DNA from: Micropterix aruncella
Lineage: Eukaryota > Arthropoda > Insecta > Lepidoptera > Micropterigidae
Direction of reading: 5' to 3'
NCBI GenBank assembly: GCA_944548615.1
Contig: OX155955.1
Span: 9,946,438 to 10,010,437 of the forward strand
DNA length: 64,000 nucleotides
Below are positions 9,973 to 22,567 of the stretch, piece by piece. The position numbers were made by a program, and so were the translations under genes. The notes under the pieces were generated by a model. It was not told the origin of the DNA, searched no databases, and saw nothing but the letters and a program-made list of their open reading frames with translations. How positions within the stretch are numbered: position 1 is the first letter of the stretch; every line of letters starts with the position of its first letter.

Positions 9973-12827
9973 TATTGGCTGGCTGGTTAATCCTGTGGTG
10001 TTTATCTATTGGTGTCTAGAAAACCCTATTGACAAGGCAAGGAGAAAAGGTCGAACCTACAGAATCGATCATTCTGAAAAAGACCTGAAGGTTGAAGTCA
10101 AGAATACCAAACAGATGGCAATATTACCAACGAAAGGTTCGATATGAAGACGGATTAGACAGCTTACCTCCTTCGAAATAGTGACCTCATCGCTTTACCC
10201 ACACAACGGGTACCAGGTTTTGAATAGTGTTGAACCGAATACCGAAAGTACCTATTCGATTAAAGCGGATATCCGGCAATATTTTTAGTATATGGTATCC
10301 GGCGACTGTACGGTTTATGAACGCAATATTTTTTAGAGTAGAAATCGTATGCACATTGAGCATAATCTCATTACTTATCATTTCAGCATCGTCGATTAGG
10401 GGCCATCCACATATTACGTAATCACGTTTTTGGGGTTTTCGCACCCCCCCCCCCCCCGTTCCCCCATTTATTATTATTATTATTCGTTTTCCCAATATAA
10501 CTACATACATCTTACTGAGAGATAAAATTAATTCAAATGTAGAAAGAATAATCGTGATTTTTTTATGTCGCAAATAAATATTTTTTAAGGTCCAATGCAA
10601 GCTAAGAAAGCTTTCAATTGATTCTGCTTTAAATTAAATATAGAAAGGTAGCCAAATACCAAATGTACGATATAAACAAACATCAACTCCGCAGTTTGTT
10701 TTATGTAGCGTGGAATTAATGGAAGAAATTCAGTAAAAATTCTCAAAAAAGCTGTTGCTCTGAGTATAATAATAGTCACTGTCCGTAAATCTCATAGTCA
10801 AAGAGTTGAAAACAACTTTAAACAAACTCTAAATCTTTGGAAATTTACTAGTTTTTTACAAAATTTCGGCAAAAAATTGATTGTTGACTTTTTCTGAAGC
10901 TTTTATATTTTGCAGAAAAGTTTAAAAAAGGGTTTTCCTACACTCTTAGAGTATTCATCAACTTATTGACTTATAATTAACACTTAGTTATGTTATTTTA
11001 AAAATCAAAGTCTTAAAATGATATCAGTAGTTTTTGTCGGAAAAGCTTTAGCCACGTGAAACTTTAGACCTTTGTCTAACTATTCATATAAAATTTATAG
11101 TTAAAACATTTTTGAGTATACCTCTGGTACCCTTCCGTAAATTCTGCTAGTCATCGACCTACCTCAATGATATTTCGATCGTTAATCGTGGCGGCGAATC
11201 CGTAATTGAAAACCGATCAACTCGCAGCGGAAACAATCCGCCCTCCTCTATTTAGCATTTGAGTAAATTTTTAATTGGCCCGTATCGGGGACAATTATTG
11301 CCTTGCGATCCTATTTGCATATAACGCGACTGCGACAGTCACAGCGATAAATTCATAATTCATTCCCGGCATGAAATGGCAATGATGATAGCAGAACGTT
11401 AGGGCTTTTAGCCGTGGTATGATTATTGGTCGGAAAGCCGCGCTATTCAACAAGGTATAACGACCCAACGTGTCACTCTGGCGACATACAAACACATATT
11501 TTCATTTTATTACTCTACAGCACAGTAAATATTATAGGAACTTTCAAGAAGTAGTAAAAGGTAGACATGCCATTTATTAGTTTTATTGATAACAGCATGT
11601 AGGTCGTCAAACAATCGATGAAGGTATAAATTTGTACTTCACGAAGAATGCTACGAAGAATTTGTACATTTTTTCTATTTTTTATGGTTATGGGTGATAA
11701 TTTTATCTGTGCAATTTTACTTTGATTGTCCAGCTAATAAATAATGATAATAACTATTAGTGTATACATTATTTCAAATTTATTGTTTTTTTTGTTTACT
11801 TAGCTTTTATATAGAACATCTTAGAACAGCCTATAGCCTAGTTAGGTGACATTAAATTAGGATTACTGGTAACAGTTGTTGGCATATCATGTTAACATCT
11901 TTTTGCTACTGGATTTTTGTCTATGACATTTTAATTGAACATGTACATTTCAATTTAGATTATCGTAAATTGCATGTTAATTTTAAAAATATATACATAT
12001 ACAAATGCTTAATGTGTATACAAAATATTATATGAAAATACTAGTGATAATAATGAGTATCCTACTCTCTATAACATACTAATCATTAAAATGCAAAATA
12101 TCTAAGCGACACGCATCACATCCTTTCTTTTCGCTTTTTCGAACAAATATCACAAAGGATGAAACAGATATAAGGATAAGAAGAGGAGGGCGATGGTGTT
12201 TATCGTCCGTCTCGCTCGCTCCTCGAAGACTGGAAGTGCACGTGAGAGTGGCGGGTGCGTGTGAGAGATCACGTGGTCTCATTATCGAATTCGATTTGTG
12301 CCCTGCATCCCTTCGTCTGCATCCCGAGCGCTGCGCGGATGTGAGTTATGTTTGCCTCCCTTTCTTTTCTCGCAGTCACTGATGCAGTAACCTGTTTGCT
12401 GATTTTTTAAAAATAATAATATAGATATATTTCACGGTATATTATTAGTGAAAGCATAAGCTGAAAATAAAGTGCAACTTTCTAGATTTTTAATAGGCTT
12501 TACTTAGTTAGGTACCGAGAAAAAATATTTATAATTCAAATTTAGGATATCCATTTTTTTCATAGTAAAGCCTATAATCCAACTTTTATTAATTTAGAAC
12601 GCCTAAATCATAAAAAGTTGTAGATGATTTTCAATTCAATTTTTCATGTAAAAGAATTTCCTCTAAAATATCTAGTAATATTAAAAACATCTTACATATT
12701 TGTATCAATGCTAATACCAGCGTTTGAGATGCTTAGATGCCTTTCATCATTAGTGAAAAATCAAAATTGGTTTTTATGAAAAAGTTGCATTTTCGAAATT
12801 GAAATCAGTAATCATTTATTTAAATGT
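9973..12827. other. Mostly unassigned DNA
   Basis: 10395-10480 holds ATTACGTAAT next to a poly-C run. 11160-11500 and 12120-12350 are GC-balanced, non-repetitive islands (CGCTCGCTCCTCGAAGACTGG), candidates for regulatory or first-exon DNA but without a supported open frame. The 137-codon minus frame at 10187-10600 has no recognisable domain. Confidence 0.4.
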
Positions 12828-12837
12828 AAACTAGCAC
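12828..12837 (+). repeat. Left TSD of SINE
   Basis: AAACTAGCAC, repeated exactly at 13112-13121. Confidence 0.85.
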
Positions 12838-13111
12838 GGCCCGGTGGCATAGTGGTTAGGTCGCCTGATCTTACGTTGTAAGGCCCCGGGTTCGATTGCC
12901 GGCTGGGTCACCATTTTCCGTTGGGACCTAATTAACGGAATTGCATTTTCAATTCTGTCGATCGAAAGCAATAACAAGTCACACACTTACACACATGTTA
13001 CACGCATACATACATATAAACACGTCATAGTAGGGTTGGTTATAAGAAATTGCCATATGACAATAAACCCGCCCATTGTGAAATTTTGAAATAAAGGGTA
13101 GAAACAAAAAC
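12838..13111 (+). mobile_element. tRNA-derived SINE, full-length copy
   Basis: The head starts GGCCCGGTGGCATAGTGG. The Pol III A box is TGGCATAGTGG (12845-12855) and the B box GGTTCGATTGC (12889-12899). Their outer distance of 55 nt equals that of a tRNA gene. A non-tRNA body of about 190 bp follows and the tail is AAACAAAAAC. It is flanked by exact 10-bp TSDs. Other copies in this window are at 1034-1168 (3' half), 7961-8257 (minus strand) and 22568-22750 (with an internal deletion). Known biology: such SINEs are transcribed by Pol III and moved by LINE machinery. Confidence 0.92.
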
Positions 13112-13121
13112 AAACTAGCAC
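13112..13121 (+). repeat. Right TSD of SINE
   Basis: AAACTAGCAC, identical to 12828-12837. Confidence 0.85.
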
Positions 13122-13512
13122 AGAAGGAGTATTTTATAATATATGTAATGTCCTCAACACGAGTAAATATTATGATTAATACAAAATTATGGAGAACCTA
13201 TTGATTGTCGCACCTCTGAATTATAAGTTTTTTTCCGTAGACTGTATGATTTATCTATTACTCGGCGACATCGTACCATTGAAGTAATATTATATAAATT
13301 ATTATAAAATTCATATTTCTGTAAATACCCATTTATTTAGTTCAAGTTACGGTTATGGTGAAAGTTCTAGTAAAATATTTAACTATATTCTCAGGTCCAG
13401 TTTAAGATATTTTCAACATTTGCAACAAAATAGCAGTGAATTCCAAAATACTAATGGTACAGCAAACCACGCAACTGGCATACCTAACGGCCATAGTGCC
13501 GTCGATGATTTT
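13122..13512. other. AT-rich DNA, nothing recognised
   Basis: No domain or repeat partner seen. Confidence 0.4.
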
Positions 13513-13561
13513 CGGTTCTAAAACCGATTTTGTCGTCAATGTCTAAACATTGACGACAAAA
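13513..13561. repeat. Two adjacent perfect hairpins, CTAA loops
   Basis: The larger has a perfect 15-bp stem TTTTGTCGTCAATGT (13528-13542) with its complement at 13547-13561 and a CTAA loop. Immediately before it lies a smaller CGGTT-CTAA-AACCG hairpin (about 13513-13526). The stem is AT-rich and no T run follows that would make it a terminator-like structure. Confidence 0.85.
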
Positions 13562-13841
13562 ATGCCTATGCATTACGCTTTGCATAAAGCGTTTAAAGGA
13601 AAAAGTAACCACACATATTATTATCGATCAGCCTGGTCGAAACACAGGTGGCAGGGCCTCGAACGGTTTGAATACAGATAAAATAGATGTTCTGTAACAT
13701 CCCATTGGAGCAATACTTGGAATAATGGAGGAATAGAAATAATTGGCTAAATGGTTAAATGGAGGAATAGAAATTCTAACTAAAGGCTACATAAATATAT
13801 GAATTGGAAGAAAAGTGGACGACAACTGACGTCACTACACA

Positions 13842-13950
13842 ATGGACAACGGCGGTTATGACATCGACGAAAGTCGGGTGCTACGAAATTCAGGCGGTTT
13901 CTTTATTCATAATGTGGACAACCACGACAGTCTTCGTATTCCTTATGTTG
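13842..13950 (+). repeat. Diverged repeat, partner of 237-345
   Basis: Aligns with 237-345 through TGGACAACxGCGG, CGAAAGTCGGGTGCTACG, AATTCAGGCGG and CGACAGTCTTCG. Unknown element class. Confidence 0.5.
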
Positions 13951-14649
13951 CATGGATTTCTGTTGCGCCAACTGCTACACGTCGCTCTATAAGTGAGCCT
14001 CACACACGCCAACAAGCAAATTTCAGGGCGTGGTAAAAACAGAATAACTTAGTTCACGATATTTTTTTAGTGTCGTAAAAGGGACAAACTTTAAAAAAAA
14101 TATTACTTTACTGTACTAACGATTAAAACTATCAAAGAGTTAAGTTGTTTGCGAGGAATTAGTATTAAGCATATAAGAGGTATCACCAGATAAAATCATC
14201 AACTCATGCTTAGGAGATGATACTGCAATGAGAATATAAGGAAACAGCAAGATGAGCCTTCGGGACATGAACAGAATGGTCCGGAGTGTGATTTTATACC
14301 CACAATAAAAAAAACGTCAAATCAATTTTTTGGCTTGTACGAGATCACACATATACACTAAAGAGCAATCGGTCATAGTACCATCGATATATAGGGCTAT
14401 ATATGCCCTCAGGTACAAATGAGTTGGGTCATATCCATTGCGCGTAAAAACATGTGACAGAGAGCGAGCAAAACACTGAAAAGTATGCGGCACGGCAATA
14501 TTCGTCGAGGGATCGCTCACACCGGGAAGTACTGGCAAAACTACTACTGGCGGCGATATGTATCGTTTTTGAAGTGACTTTCGCGCGCGAAAGTCCTATC
14601 TAGGTCCTTATATATCGATGCATAATAATACATGTCACAGCCCCCACTA
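13951..14649. other. Unassigned DNA
   Basis: Nothing recognised apart from AT-rich stretches. Confidence 0.4.
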
Positions 14650-14720
14650 GTGACTGAAAAGGCTTTTATAGTGGCTATTATAGTGACTGAAAAGGCTAGT
14701 GCCTTTTCAGTCACTATAAT
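14650..14720. repeat. Perfect 20-bp hairpin plus a third direct copy of its arm
   Basis: ATTATAGTGACTGAAAAGGC (14677-14696) is followed by loop TAGT and its exact complement (14701-14720). The core GTGACTGAAAAGGC occurs again directly at 14650-14663 and once more at about 15823-15836 inside MITE copy D3. Confidence 0.9.
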
Positions 14721-15621
14721 AATCTTCATATTTCGAAAACAAAGAGTGCTAGCTTGTGTATATATAATGAATTTTATATACAATTTAATACTACTCAAAT
14801 AAAATAATAAAATTCCTTGGTTGCTTTAACGTAATGCTTTAAAAACCCAAATAAATATTTTTTTGAAAAATCATTAGGTACTACGAATCCAATGCACTTG
14901 GTTTTGTTTTTGTTTCTGTTCTCTCACAAAAAAAAAAACAAGCGCTCCTTGTATTCATTATCATTATTAATACGATAATTATTTATTAAACTAGCACTTT
15001 AAATTTCGGAAATATTTATAAATTTACTAGCGGACCCGACAGACGTTGTCCTGCCCAAACGTTTTTTCGATATTCGAATTTTCTACATACTTTATGTAAC
15101 ATTTGAGATTGAGTTTGACATTTCAATCTTTTTTTTCGTTTTTATGCGATAGTTCGAATTAGAACAATTGATTTAGTGCAATTTCTCGTTTTCCCTGGCG
15201 ATACAAAAAAATATGATTCTATATTTCAATTCTATGGATGTTATAATTTGTTAAACAAACTTATATATTGTTTATTTTTAATGAGCCGTTTAACACTCCT
15301 TCGTGGTCCATTCTTCCATGCGTCCTACGTAAATCCTAGGACGTCCATGGTTGAAATTCACGACTTTATAGTTACTTTATTGAATATACTTGTTACATTG
15401 TATATGCGTGAATGAATGAAAATATTTTAACAGATTGATGTACCCTTCTTTTTTCTTGTTATTTTTCCTGCCTTCCGTTGCCATGGTATCATATATCGTC
15501 TCTGGTTGCCAAGGTAACGTATAATATATTGTATCGTGTTTGATTCGGTGTATGTTCAGTATAAATAGTCTGGAAAAAAATATTGTAGAGTGGTGGGGAT
15601 TAAAATTTTGGGGTTAAAAAA
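14721..15621. other. Unassigned DNA
   Basis: 15030-15060 holds the block CTAGCGGACCCGACAGACG, which I associate with widespread insect repeats but cannot name with certainty. The remainder is AT-rich without coding support. Confidence 0.35.
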
Positions 15622-15915
15622 AATTGGCAGCTGTATGTAGTTCTGATGACAATACAATAATATGGTACTGTCAAACTGATCTGATGATGGAGTCGGAAGA
15701 TATGAACTGGAACTTCATGATGGAACATCGTATCATAGCTGTGTTTGGACTTGTTAGAAAAGTCTGGAATGAGCTTTGACCACGATTAGGTTTCAAGGTC
15801 TGATGATGAAGCCGCAAGAGTGACTGAAAAGGCACTGGCATTCCATGAAGGAATATCGTATCATAGCCGTGTGTATGTGAATATCGTATCATAGCCCAAA
15901 AGCGTGTTTTTAGTG
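15622..15915 (-). mobile_element. MITE-like element, copy D3 (left end lost)
   Basis: Shares with D2 the interior from TTGGCAGCTGTATGTAGTTC to the AAAAGCGTGTT end (15898-15908). The opposite TIR is missing. Compared with D2 it has an extra GTGACTGAAAA inside (about 15823-15833), the same word that forms the hairpin 1 kb upstream. Confidence 0.75.
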
Positions 15916-16616
15916 TTTTTTTTTAACTAATAATTTATTTATATATAAAAATGTTGGTGACCCGGATTCATTGCTCTTGGGTGTAGATCGACGAAAAGTC
16001 GCTTTGACTACATTTCAATGTCGTTTCGTTGTGTTTATGATGTATTGACTCGGTATTCGACCTCGCGATTTATTTCTGTCGGATAGAACGCGTTGCTGTT
16101 CCAGGAGTTCAGGTATCTGCCGCAAAGCTCATCGAAGCGGAGGATAGACCTCTCCATTTTTTTGCATCGGTTGTCCCGCTCGGGCAGCGGCAGCGCGCGG
16201 CGCGCAACGCGCAGGTGACGTCGTCGTCGACCGGAGCAGCCCGCAGCTGCGCGCGCGGCTGCTGTCCAAATATTTGGGCGCGTGCGCGGGCGACCTCCGC
16301 CGTCTGCACTGCACTCGATCATGATACAAAGACTGCACGGCATGCTCTTCCCTCGCTGCGATTGTCTCGTGACGTCAAGAGCTATAATAGACAAATTAGT
16401 AAAACTCTATGTAACAGTATTTCTTTCGAAAAACTCTTCCTCTTCTTCAGGTGACTTCACCTATTCGGAGGTTGGCTATTATTACAGCCGCTATTCAGAA
16501 CAACGAAATCGTGCTCCTTCTAAATTCTAAACCATTGCCTTAAATTCTTCAGCCGAGAAATTCGGTATCTTCCTGGGCCCATACTTCATCGTATTTTGCT
16601 AGCAACAATAAGTATC
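15916..16616. other. GC-rich island without assigned gene
   Basis: 16130-16330 is strongly GC-rich (GCAGCGCGCGGCGCGCAACG). Open frames exist on both strands here and read plausibly for 40-70 residues, but none shows a known domain and the conflicting strands argue for composition rather than coding. AACGCGCAG/GTGACG resembles a splice donor context, which is weak evidence only. Confidence 0.3.
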
Positions 16617-17945
16617 AACTGGGGCTGTCAACTACACCGGTCGAACCGTCACTTCAAAAGGTTTTAACGATATCCACGATTTCAGGCGAACCTTTCAAGA
16701 TTGGACAGTTACTGTCTCTTTAATAAAATTGACCTCAATCCATCCAAGTGCACCGTTGTCACCTACACCCGTAAAAAACTATTAACTCTATCCTCATACT
16801 CATTAATCTCATTTCAGACCTTGCAGAGATGCAGCGTGGTTAAAGATCTTGGTGTCATTCATGATTCTCATTATTGTTCGATAATCACGTTCAATCTATT
16901 GTTTTTAAAGCTTCCAAAGCTTTTAGGTTTGGTCATGAGGAGTGCAGCTTGCTTTCACCGTGCTAAAACTTTCAAGATCATTCACTGCACTTTTGTCAGA
17001 AGCATCTTGGAATATGCATCTCAGGTATGGAGCCGAGCGATCGAATCTATATAAATCGAATCGAGCAAATTCAAATGAAGTTCGTAAAATATCTCTGTTT
17101 CCGTCTGAAAATCCCATACAGCTCATCTAACTACTTCAATGTATGCAAGAAATTTCATATCCTCCCCTTGATTAAGCAGCGTGAAACCGCGGACTTAACC
17201 TTTTTGCTAAAAATCACCTCCAATAATATTAACTGTCCCGATTTAAAAATAAAATTATTCTCCGTGTTCCTTCCAAATTCAATAGATTTAACCCTGCTCT
17301 TCATGTTCCTCATGCTGGTAACAACTATAGGCAAAATGCATTTCTGTGGCGATCAAGTGACAATTTCAATGATTTAATAAAACGCTTTGACTTTGATCTA
17401 TTCTGTTTGAGTATTAACTCAGCTAGGCAGCGGCTGAAAAGTGAATTATTTAGCATTAATTGTTGAATAATTTTTGATGTATTTTTAATCGATAGCTTTA
17501 ATTGAGAGATCACATATGTTTCTACAACGTTACTTAAACGTGAAAGCCTTTAATTGGCTCTCTGTTATCCTACTCCGTCTTTTTGTTAAATTATAAATAG
17601 GCTGTTGGTTTTCCTAAAAATAAATAAACAAATAAATAAATAAATAAATATTAGATCGTTCTGTCGCCCGTGAGGTGAACGTAGAAAACTTAGGACGGAA
17701 ACAGTCCACTGTCTAGTTACGCCACTCGCCCCTAAGAAGCTAACGCCTTTTCGCGAGATAACCAGGTTAATCATCCTGCGGGCCGACACTCGCGCCCTTA
17801 CTTTCAATCGCAACCAGATTACCCCGGTCTCCCGACTGCTTACAGGTTCGAGGTTGCTTACGCGGTCCTCTCCCTCACGTAGCGGTGATTCGGTGTCTAA
17901 CAAATCTATCGCGGACCACGGCATCCTTTGCTCGGCTGTTCACCC
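16617..17945 (-). mobile_element. Family R retroposon, truncated and split by a LINE
   Basis: 16617-16672 holds the constant 3' end (CAACTGGGGCTGTCAACTAC and on to TTTTAACGATAT). The family sequence resumes at about 17648 (ATTAGATCGTTCTGTCGCCCG) and continues to about 17945 (CTCGGCTGTTCACCCC). In the copy at 1655 these two parts are contiguous. The distal ~230 bp that full copies have is missing, i.e. the copy is 5'-truncated. Confidence 0.75.
16673..17647 (+). pseudogene. 5'-truncated LINE (Jockey/CR1-like), C-terminal third
   Basis: Translation begins after the reverse-transcriptase active site with FNKIDLNPSKCTVVTYTRK (the LNxxKT/C block) and continues with VKDLGVIHDS, HCTFVRSILEYASQVW and NRIEQIQMKFVKYL, all hallmarks of the RT thumb and C-terminal region of Jockey-group LINEs. 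The frame ends naturally: NYRQNAFLWRSSDN leads to KSELFSINC and a stop at 17464-17466. A ~180-bp 3' UTR and an AAATAAATAAAT tail follow, abutting the resumed family R sequence. Several frameshifts are present. It is a dead 5'-truncated insertion, younger than the family R copy it splits. Confidence 0.85.
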
Positions 17946-18214
17946 CGTGGACACACATACTTGGACCACAGGGACACATATACTTACCCCATAAAATTAT
18001 ACAAAATCCATTAAACCAATTTTCACAATACTTGGCATATATGGTATTTACATCGCGATTTAACAGTTTCATGTATCAAAAATTGACATACTCTACCGCA
18101 AAGTTTATAGGCCTTATAAGATTTTTATTTATTTATTTAGTTATTTAAGAATTAATTACTATAAAACATTGATTAGCTTACAAAAATAACACGAACCGAA
18201 TGGCAAAACCTTAA

Positions 18215-18960
18215 TATTTTGCTTATTTGTTTCTGTCACCCAACGGGGACTAGCCCGATGTGGACAGGACTCTAATATTTCAATCATGTTTGCTTGATTG
18301 CTTACAAATGTACAATTTTTACTAAAAAGCTAAAATAACACTAAAATTGTCCTAAAAGTGGTCTTCAAAATAAAAATAATAAAAAATAATAATTACAAAA
18401 TATTAAAGATAATATAATAAATAAAATGTAATTCCATTATATAATCGGCAATAAATATAATATAAAATTCGATTGAATAATATAAATAAAGTTATATGCG
18501 AGAAAAGAAAGAAACAGTCATTAATATTTAATATATGTTAAGTAATATAGGATTTAATATAAAAATACCTAGTCAAAAAAGTACAATTCATTGCCAAAGT
18601 CAAAATAATTTCTGGTAGTTAGTTCAATGTTAAAATATACTCAATATACATGTTTAAAAATATGTTAATAATTTGTGCACCTAAGTTATATTAAACTATT
18701 ATTTCTAACATTTGATGTATGGTTAGTCTGTCATGATTCGATAACCATTTCTTTAATTTATTTTTGAATTCCCTAAATGTCAAATTCATTAAAGTTAAAG
18801 GCCTACATGCATTTGGAGTGAACAGCTGTAAATCGAGGTTCATAATGTGGAATGGAAGAAGAATCTTGACGATGCCACTTATGTTGATGGTGATATGTTG
18901 TTTTCTACAATTCAAATATAGAATAGCAAGAGGTTTCAAAGCTATAGACAACCAAATGCA
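18215..18960 (-). pseudogene. LINE C-terminal remnant plus 3' UTR
   Basis: The minus-strand frame ending near 18691 reads TFREFKNKLKKWLSNHD followed by LTIHQMLEII. This resembles the last residues of CR1/Jockey-type LINE polyproteins (xxFKxxLKxWLxx...SxxEFL). The 5' remainder of the frame has weak similarity only. The downstream part contains CGGGCTAGTCCCCGTTGGGTG on the minus strand, which I take as LINE 3' UTR. No reverse-transcriptase catalytic motif is left. Confidence 0.5.
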
Positions 18961-21593
18961 GAGCTAAATTTTGAGTTTTCTTTCACACTGATTCACGATC
19001 CACTTCACGTTCTGTAGCTCAGATCTCTGAAACGTTGTCGTCATGATCCCTTTTTTGTGGCACATATTTTGTCATCATTTTGCCTCTATTTTTATGTCAT
19101 ATAACTGACATTTACTTAGGTAGATACTTTCTCAAAAACGGACTTCTCTCGTCGTCTCTCGGTTTTGTAAGGTTTTAAGTTCATTCTGATCTATTGATTT
19201 ATTATAAAGCACCTTTTGTTTCGTCAACGTGCATACGTTTGCGGATGTGCGTTGTGATGTGAGTGTCGATATTACGCACGCGGGAAAGGGACGCACGATC
19301 GCCCCGTCAGTCTGCGGTCGCAGAGCAGCAATGAAAAAAACCTTAAAACATATGCTCGACACCTTTCATTATTTTGTAAGAGGCCTGGCGCGGCGCAGAA
19401 GGACATCCGTCGTCCTTTTCGAACTGCGCGTCTCCAGCCTCGAACCAGAGGGGAAACGAACGAATGGGCAAAAAAAAAACGGGGCAGACTTTGCGCTACC
19501 TGCGCACGGAACGACGCATATATTACAGTAAATTAATGGAACTGTTTGGTAGTTGGGAAACGATATAGAGCATGAGCGATCCGAAATTTCCTCACTGTAC
19601 AGTACAGTCTGACCACAAAGAGTAGACCCTACGTTTTGGGAAAAAATATTGTAGATAATCTAGGGACTTGTCTCAGTACCGTCTTCCAAGAGGCGTATTG
19701 TACTCAGACTAGTGTTTCTGCTCCTATACTGATTCTACCACGTAACATCGACGTTTGAATTATTGTGAGCTTGAAAGAAAAACAAAAACGTTGGTCATGC
19801 CTCCGTTAAATAATCGTTAATTTTGACTAAGATTGAGACAGGTAGGTACCAACAATTTTTAGTTAAACTACACGATACCTATATCATTAATTTAATAAAA
19901 GACTCGATCATACCTAGCCTATCTCCTACTTCTTAAGATTTCACTAACTGCCATCCTAATGTACTGTATTATATGATTATTATATTATAACATACTATTG
20001 TATTATGTCATATTATGTATAATAAATAATCTTATCCAATTACTCATACTTCTATTTTGCTCTATCCAAATAACCTTATTAACAACCTATTTAATTATTA
20101 CTTTTTAGCTTTATTATATTTTTTCGACTATCAACGTGTTCATGTTATTTCTGATAATTTGTAATGCAAGCATTGCAAACTATTCATAGGATAGTAAATT
20201 TGTTTCGTTTTAATATGTTTTTAAAATACTAGTATCATATATTTACTATCTGTAAGTTTGCTATAAAATAAAATAAATAAATATCAAACCTAAAGATAGT
20301 CTCAAAATGTACCATTTTGAGACACTGAATACGAATTCTCTAGCTCCACTTCGAATAGTTTTGTTCATTTTTAACACAAAAGAATGAATAACGAGAATTA
20401 ATGACAAAATGAACGCAATTTCATGAACTAAGCTAAGCGGGCGAAATTCGTCTGACATAAGGGTAAGTGTTGCCAAATCAAAATATTTTCCCCCATGTCG
20501 ATCTAGTGTCTATTCTTAATGGTCAGTGTGCCTTTACCATTTCATCAGTTCTGCTAATTATACATATAGATTTGTTGACAACAGCATTCAACTTTATAGT
20601 ATGTATTTCCCCTTTTCTTGGTTTTTATTCGTTTTCTTTTCCCGTGTCGTTCAGCATGTTAGTTATCTTCTATCCATAACGTTTTGAATACGTCGAAAAT
20701 TTTCGTTGTGTGTTTCGTTGTGTATTTTTGTTATTTTTCTGGCTTCCTTTTATTAAAATAAATTAATCTTGTTTATTCGTTTGTTTTTCGCTTCTTGCAA
20801 ATTACCCTTTTTGACTTCTTCTGTTAAAATATTTTTCTCTTCAGTTGATAACTGTGTGATATTATATGACTCCACGATGCGAAGCTCAGCGATATTAGCT
20901 CATCATAATTTCTCTATTATTTATCACCTTTTGAACAATATTATCAAACATAGAATAAGCTACGTGATACGGCGGTACTAAAAGAGCGATTTATGTACAC
21001 ATTACACACATAATATCTATATGCATATCTGTCTTCTAATCGACAAAAAAGGATCTCGAAAGGATCTCGTCCCACGTGACAGTCTGGCCACCCACGCCGA
21101 CTGCTTAGATACTACAATAGATCACATTCACATCGAATTCTCGCCCGATTCTCATCGCATTTTACAGTAGGGTAGGAATAAATTGATATACAGACGTTAT
21201 CTTACCGTTTTTATAAAGGCATTTTAATCGTCTTGTTATAAAATCAACTTTTGAAAAGGGACTCCAAGGAAGGCATAATTAATACTCGCTGGAATCGGTG
21301 GTTTAGATATTTAGATCGTGGTGCTTCAAATGTAGGTGTTTTCTATATTATAATACACTGGGAATTGCCCACTGCGATGGCTAAAGTAATATATTATGAA
21401 TCATAGAGAGATACTTGTCATTAAAAGAATCGAGTCTTCGATATTCCAGGTAACATTTGGCCGGTGTTTCCAAGGTTCCTACGTAGGACTTCTGATATTT
21501 AAATATTCATAAATGATCTGCTCTAATATTTATCAATGATCTACATTAGATCAAAATATATATTGTTTATATATACCTAATTCTGAATGCATT
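18961..21593. other. Mostly AT-rich, unassigned DNA
   Basis: 19200-19560 is GC-balanced and non-repetitive, with no supported gene. 19860-20280 is AT-rich and ends in AAATAAAATAAATAAATA, possibly the 3' tail of a LINE copy. At about 20298-20322 GTCTCAAAATG and CATTTTGAGAC form a short hairpin. Confidence 0.35.
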
Positions 21594-21999
21594 TGAGGAC
21601 ATCAGGGAAAGAACGATGAGGGTTATGTTTTTGTGTAACTGAGAAAAGCGACTTTAAAGATTTGAGGCAAAGATACAAAGTTGTTCATGGTCAGGAGTCA
21701 TATGTTATTTTAGTATTATTTGACGTCATATTTAGTTAGGGTTGATATTATTGTTTAAGAACATTATAATGTGTATATAATAGATCAGTATTCCCCACAA
21801 TCGATTCGATTCTCATCGTTTTTCCCCAATATGCTATTTCAAAAATGTTCATTTTTGCCATTATATTTCCTATTTCCATCATCAGTATTTCCTATTCGAT
21901 TTTGCCATAATTTTCTTATAGGTACAACGCACATTTCCTTATACTCAGTTTAAAATGAAGAAAAATGGTACATTCATCGTTCTTCCCCTGATGTCCTCA
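21594..21999. mobile_element. MITE with 26-bp terminal inverted repeats
   Basis: TGAGGACATCAGGGAAAGAA at 21594 (26-bp repeat, ending 21619) is matched with one difference by the reverse complement of 21974-21999 (ending CCCCTGATGTCCTCA). Element length is 406 bp with no coding potential. Flanks (GCATT and TTCG) give no clear TSD, so the superfamily is unknown. Confidence 0.8.
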
Positions 22000-22567
22000 T
22001 TCGACTACATAATATACAAAATGACCTTGATACCCTATTTACTTGGTGTTTAAAATATACATATGTAAATGACACTCAATGTATTTTTTGTATGAACAGA
22101 GGTCACCTTAAATACGACTAAACAATAAATAGTCACAGTTCAGTATCTGAATCAGTATCAGTTTATAAATTCTATAAAAGCATATTAATTGTTGTATATT
22201 AGAAATCGTCAGTTTTTTTAAAAAATATGCTAAATAAAACTAATTAAACCGAATATTAACTTGATTTTAACAATGCAAAATAAGAAATAAGGATAATACT
22301 GTCATTAAACTTCAGACAGTTTTTTAAGAGAATGTATTTACCTACAAAACAGGAGGTAGCTACTAAGTAAAGTTATATTAATGCGACAGTGGTGTCATCT
22401 GAAATGGGCTTTACGCGGTAGATAAATTAAAAAAATAATCTAATACTATTTCCTTGTACATATGTACTTATTTATACATATAAAATAAATTATTATCAGA
22501 AAAATAGTAATAATCAACGTAGTCAGGTACGGTATACAAAAATAAACAAAATTATTTAATAATACAA
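22000..22567. other. AT-rich DNA, nothing recognised
   Basis: No element ends or coding domains seen. Confidence 0.4.

Noticed and set aside
10187..10600. 137-codon minus-strand open frame.
   Set aside because: No recognisable motif, runs through a poly-C/(TTA)n low-complexity stretch.
15030..15060. CTAGCGGACCCGACAGACG block reminiscent of a common insect repeat.
   Set aside because: Only one copy in the window and I cannot name the family with confidence.
16035..16530. Frames at the GC-rich island on both strands that read like protein for 40-70 residues.
   Set aside because: Strands conflict, no domain and no convincing splice architecture; could still be a first exon but cannot be supported.
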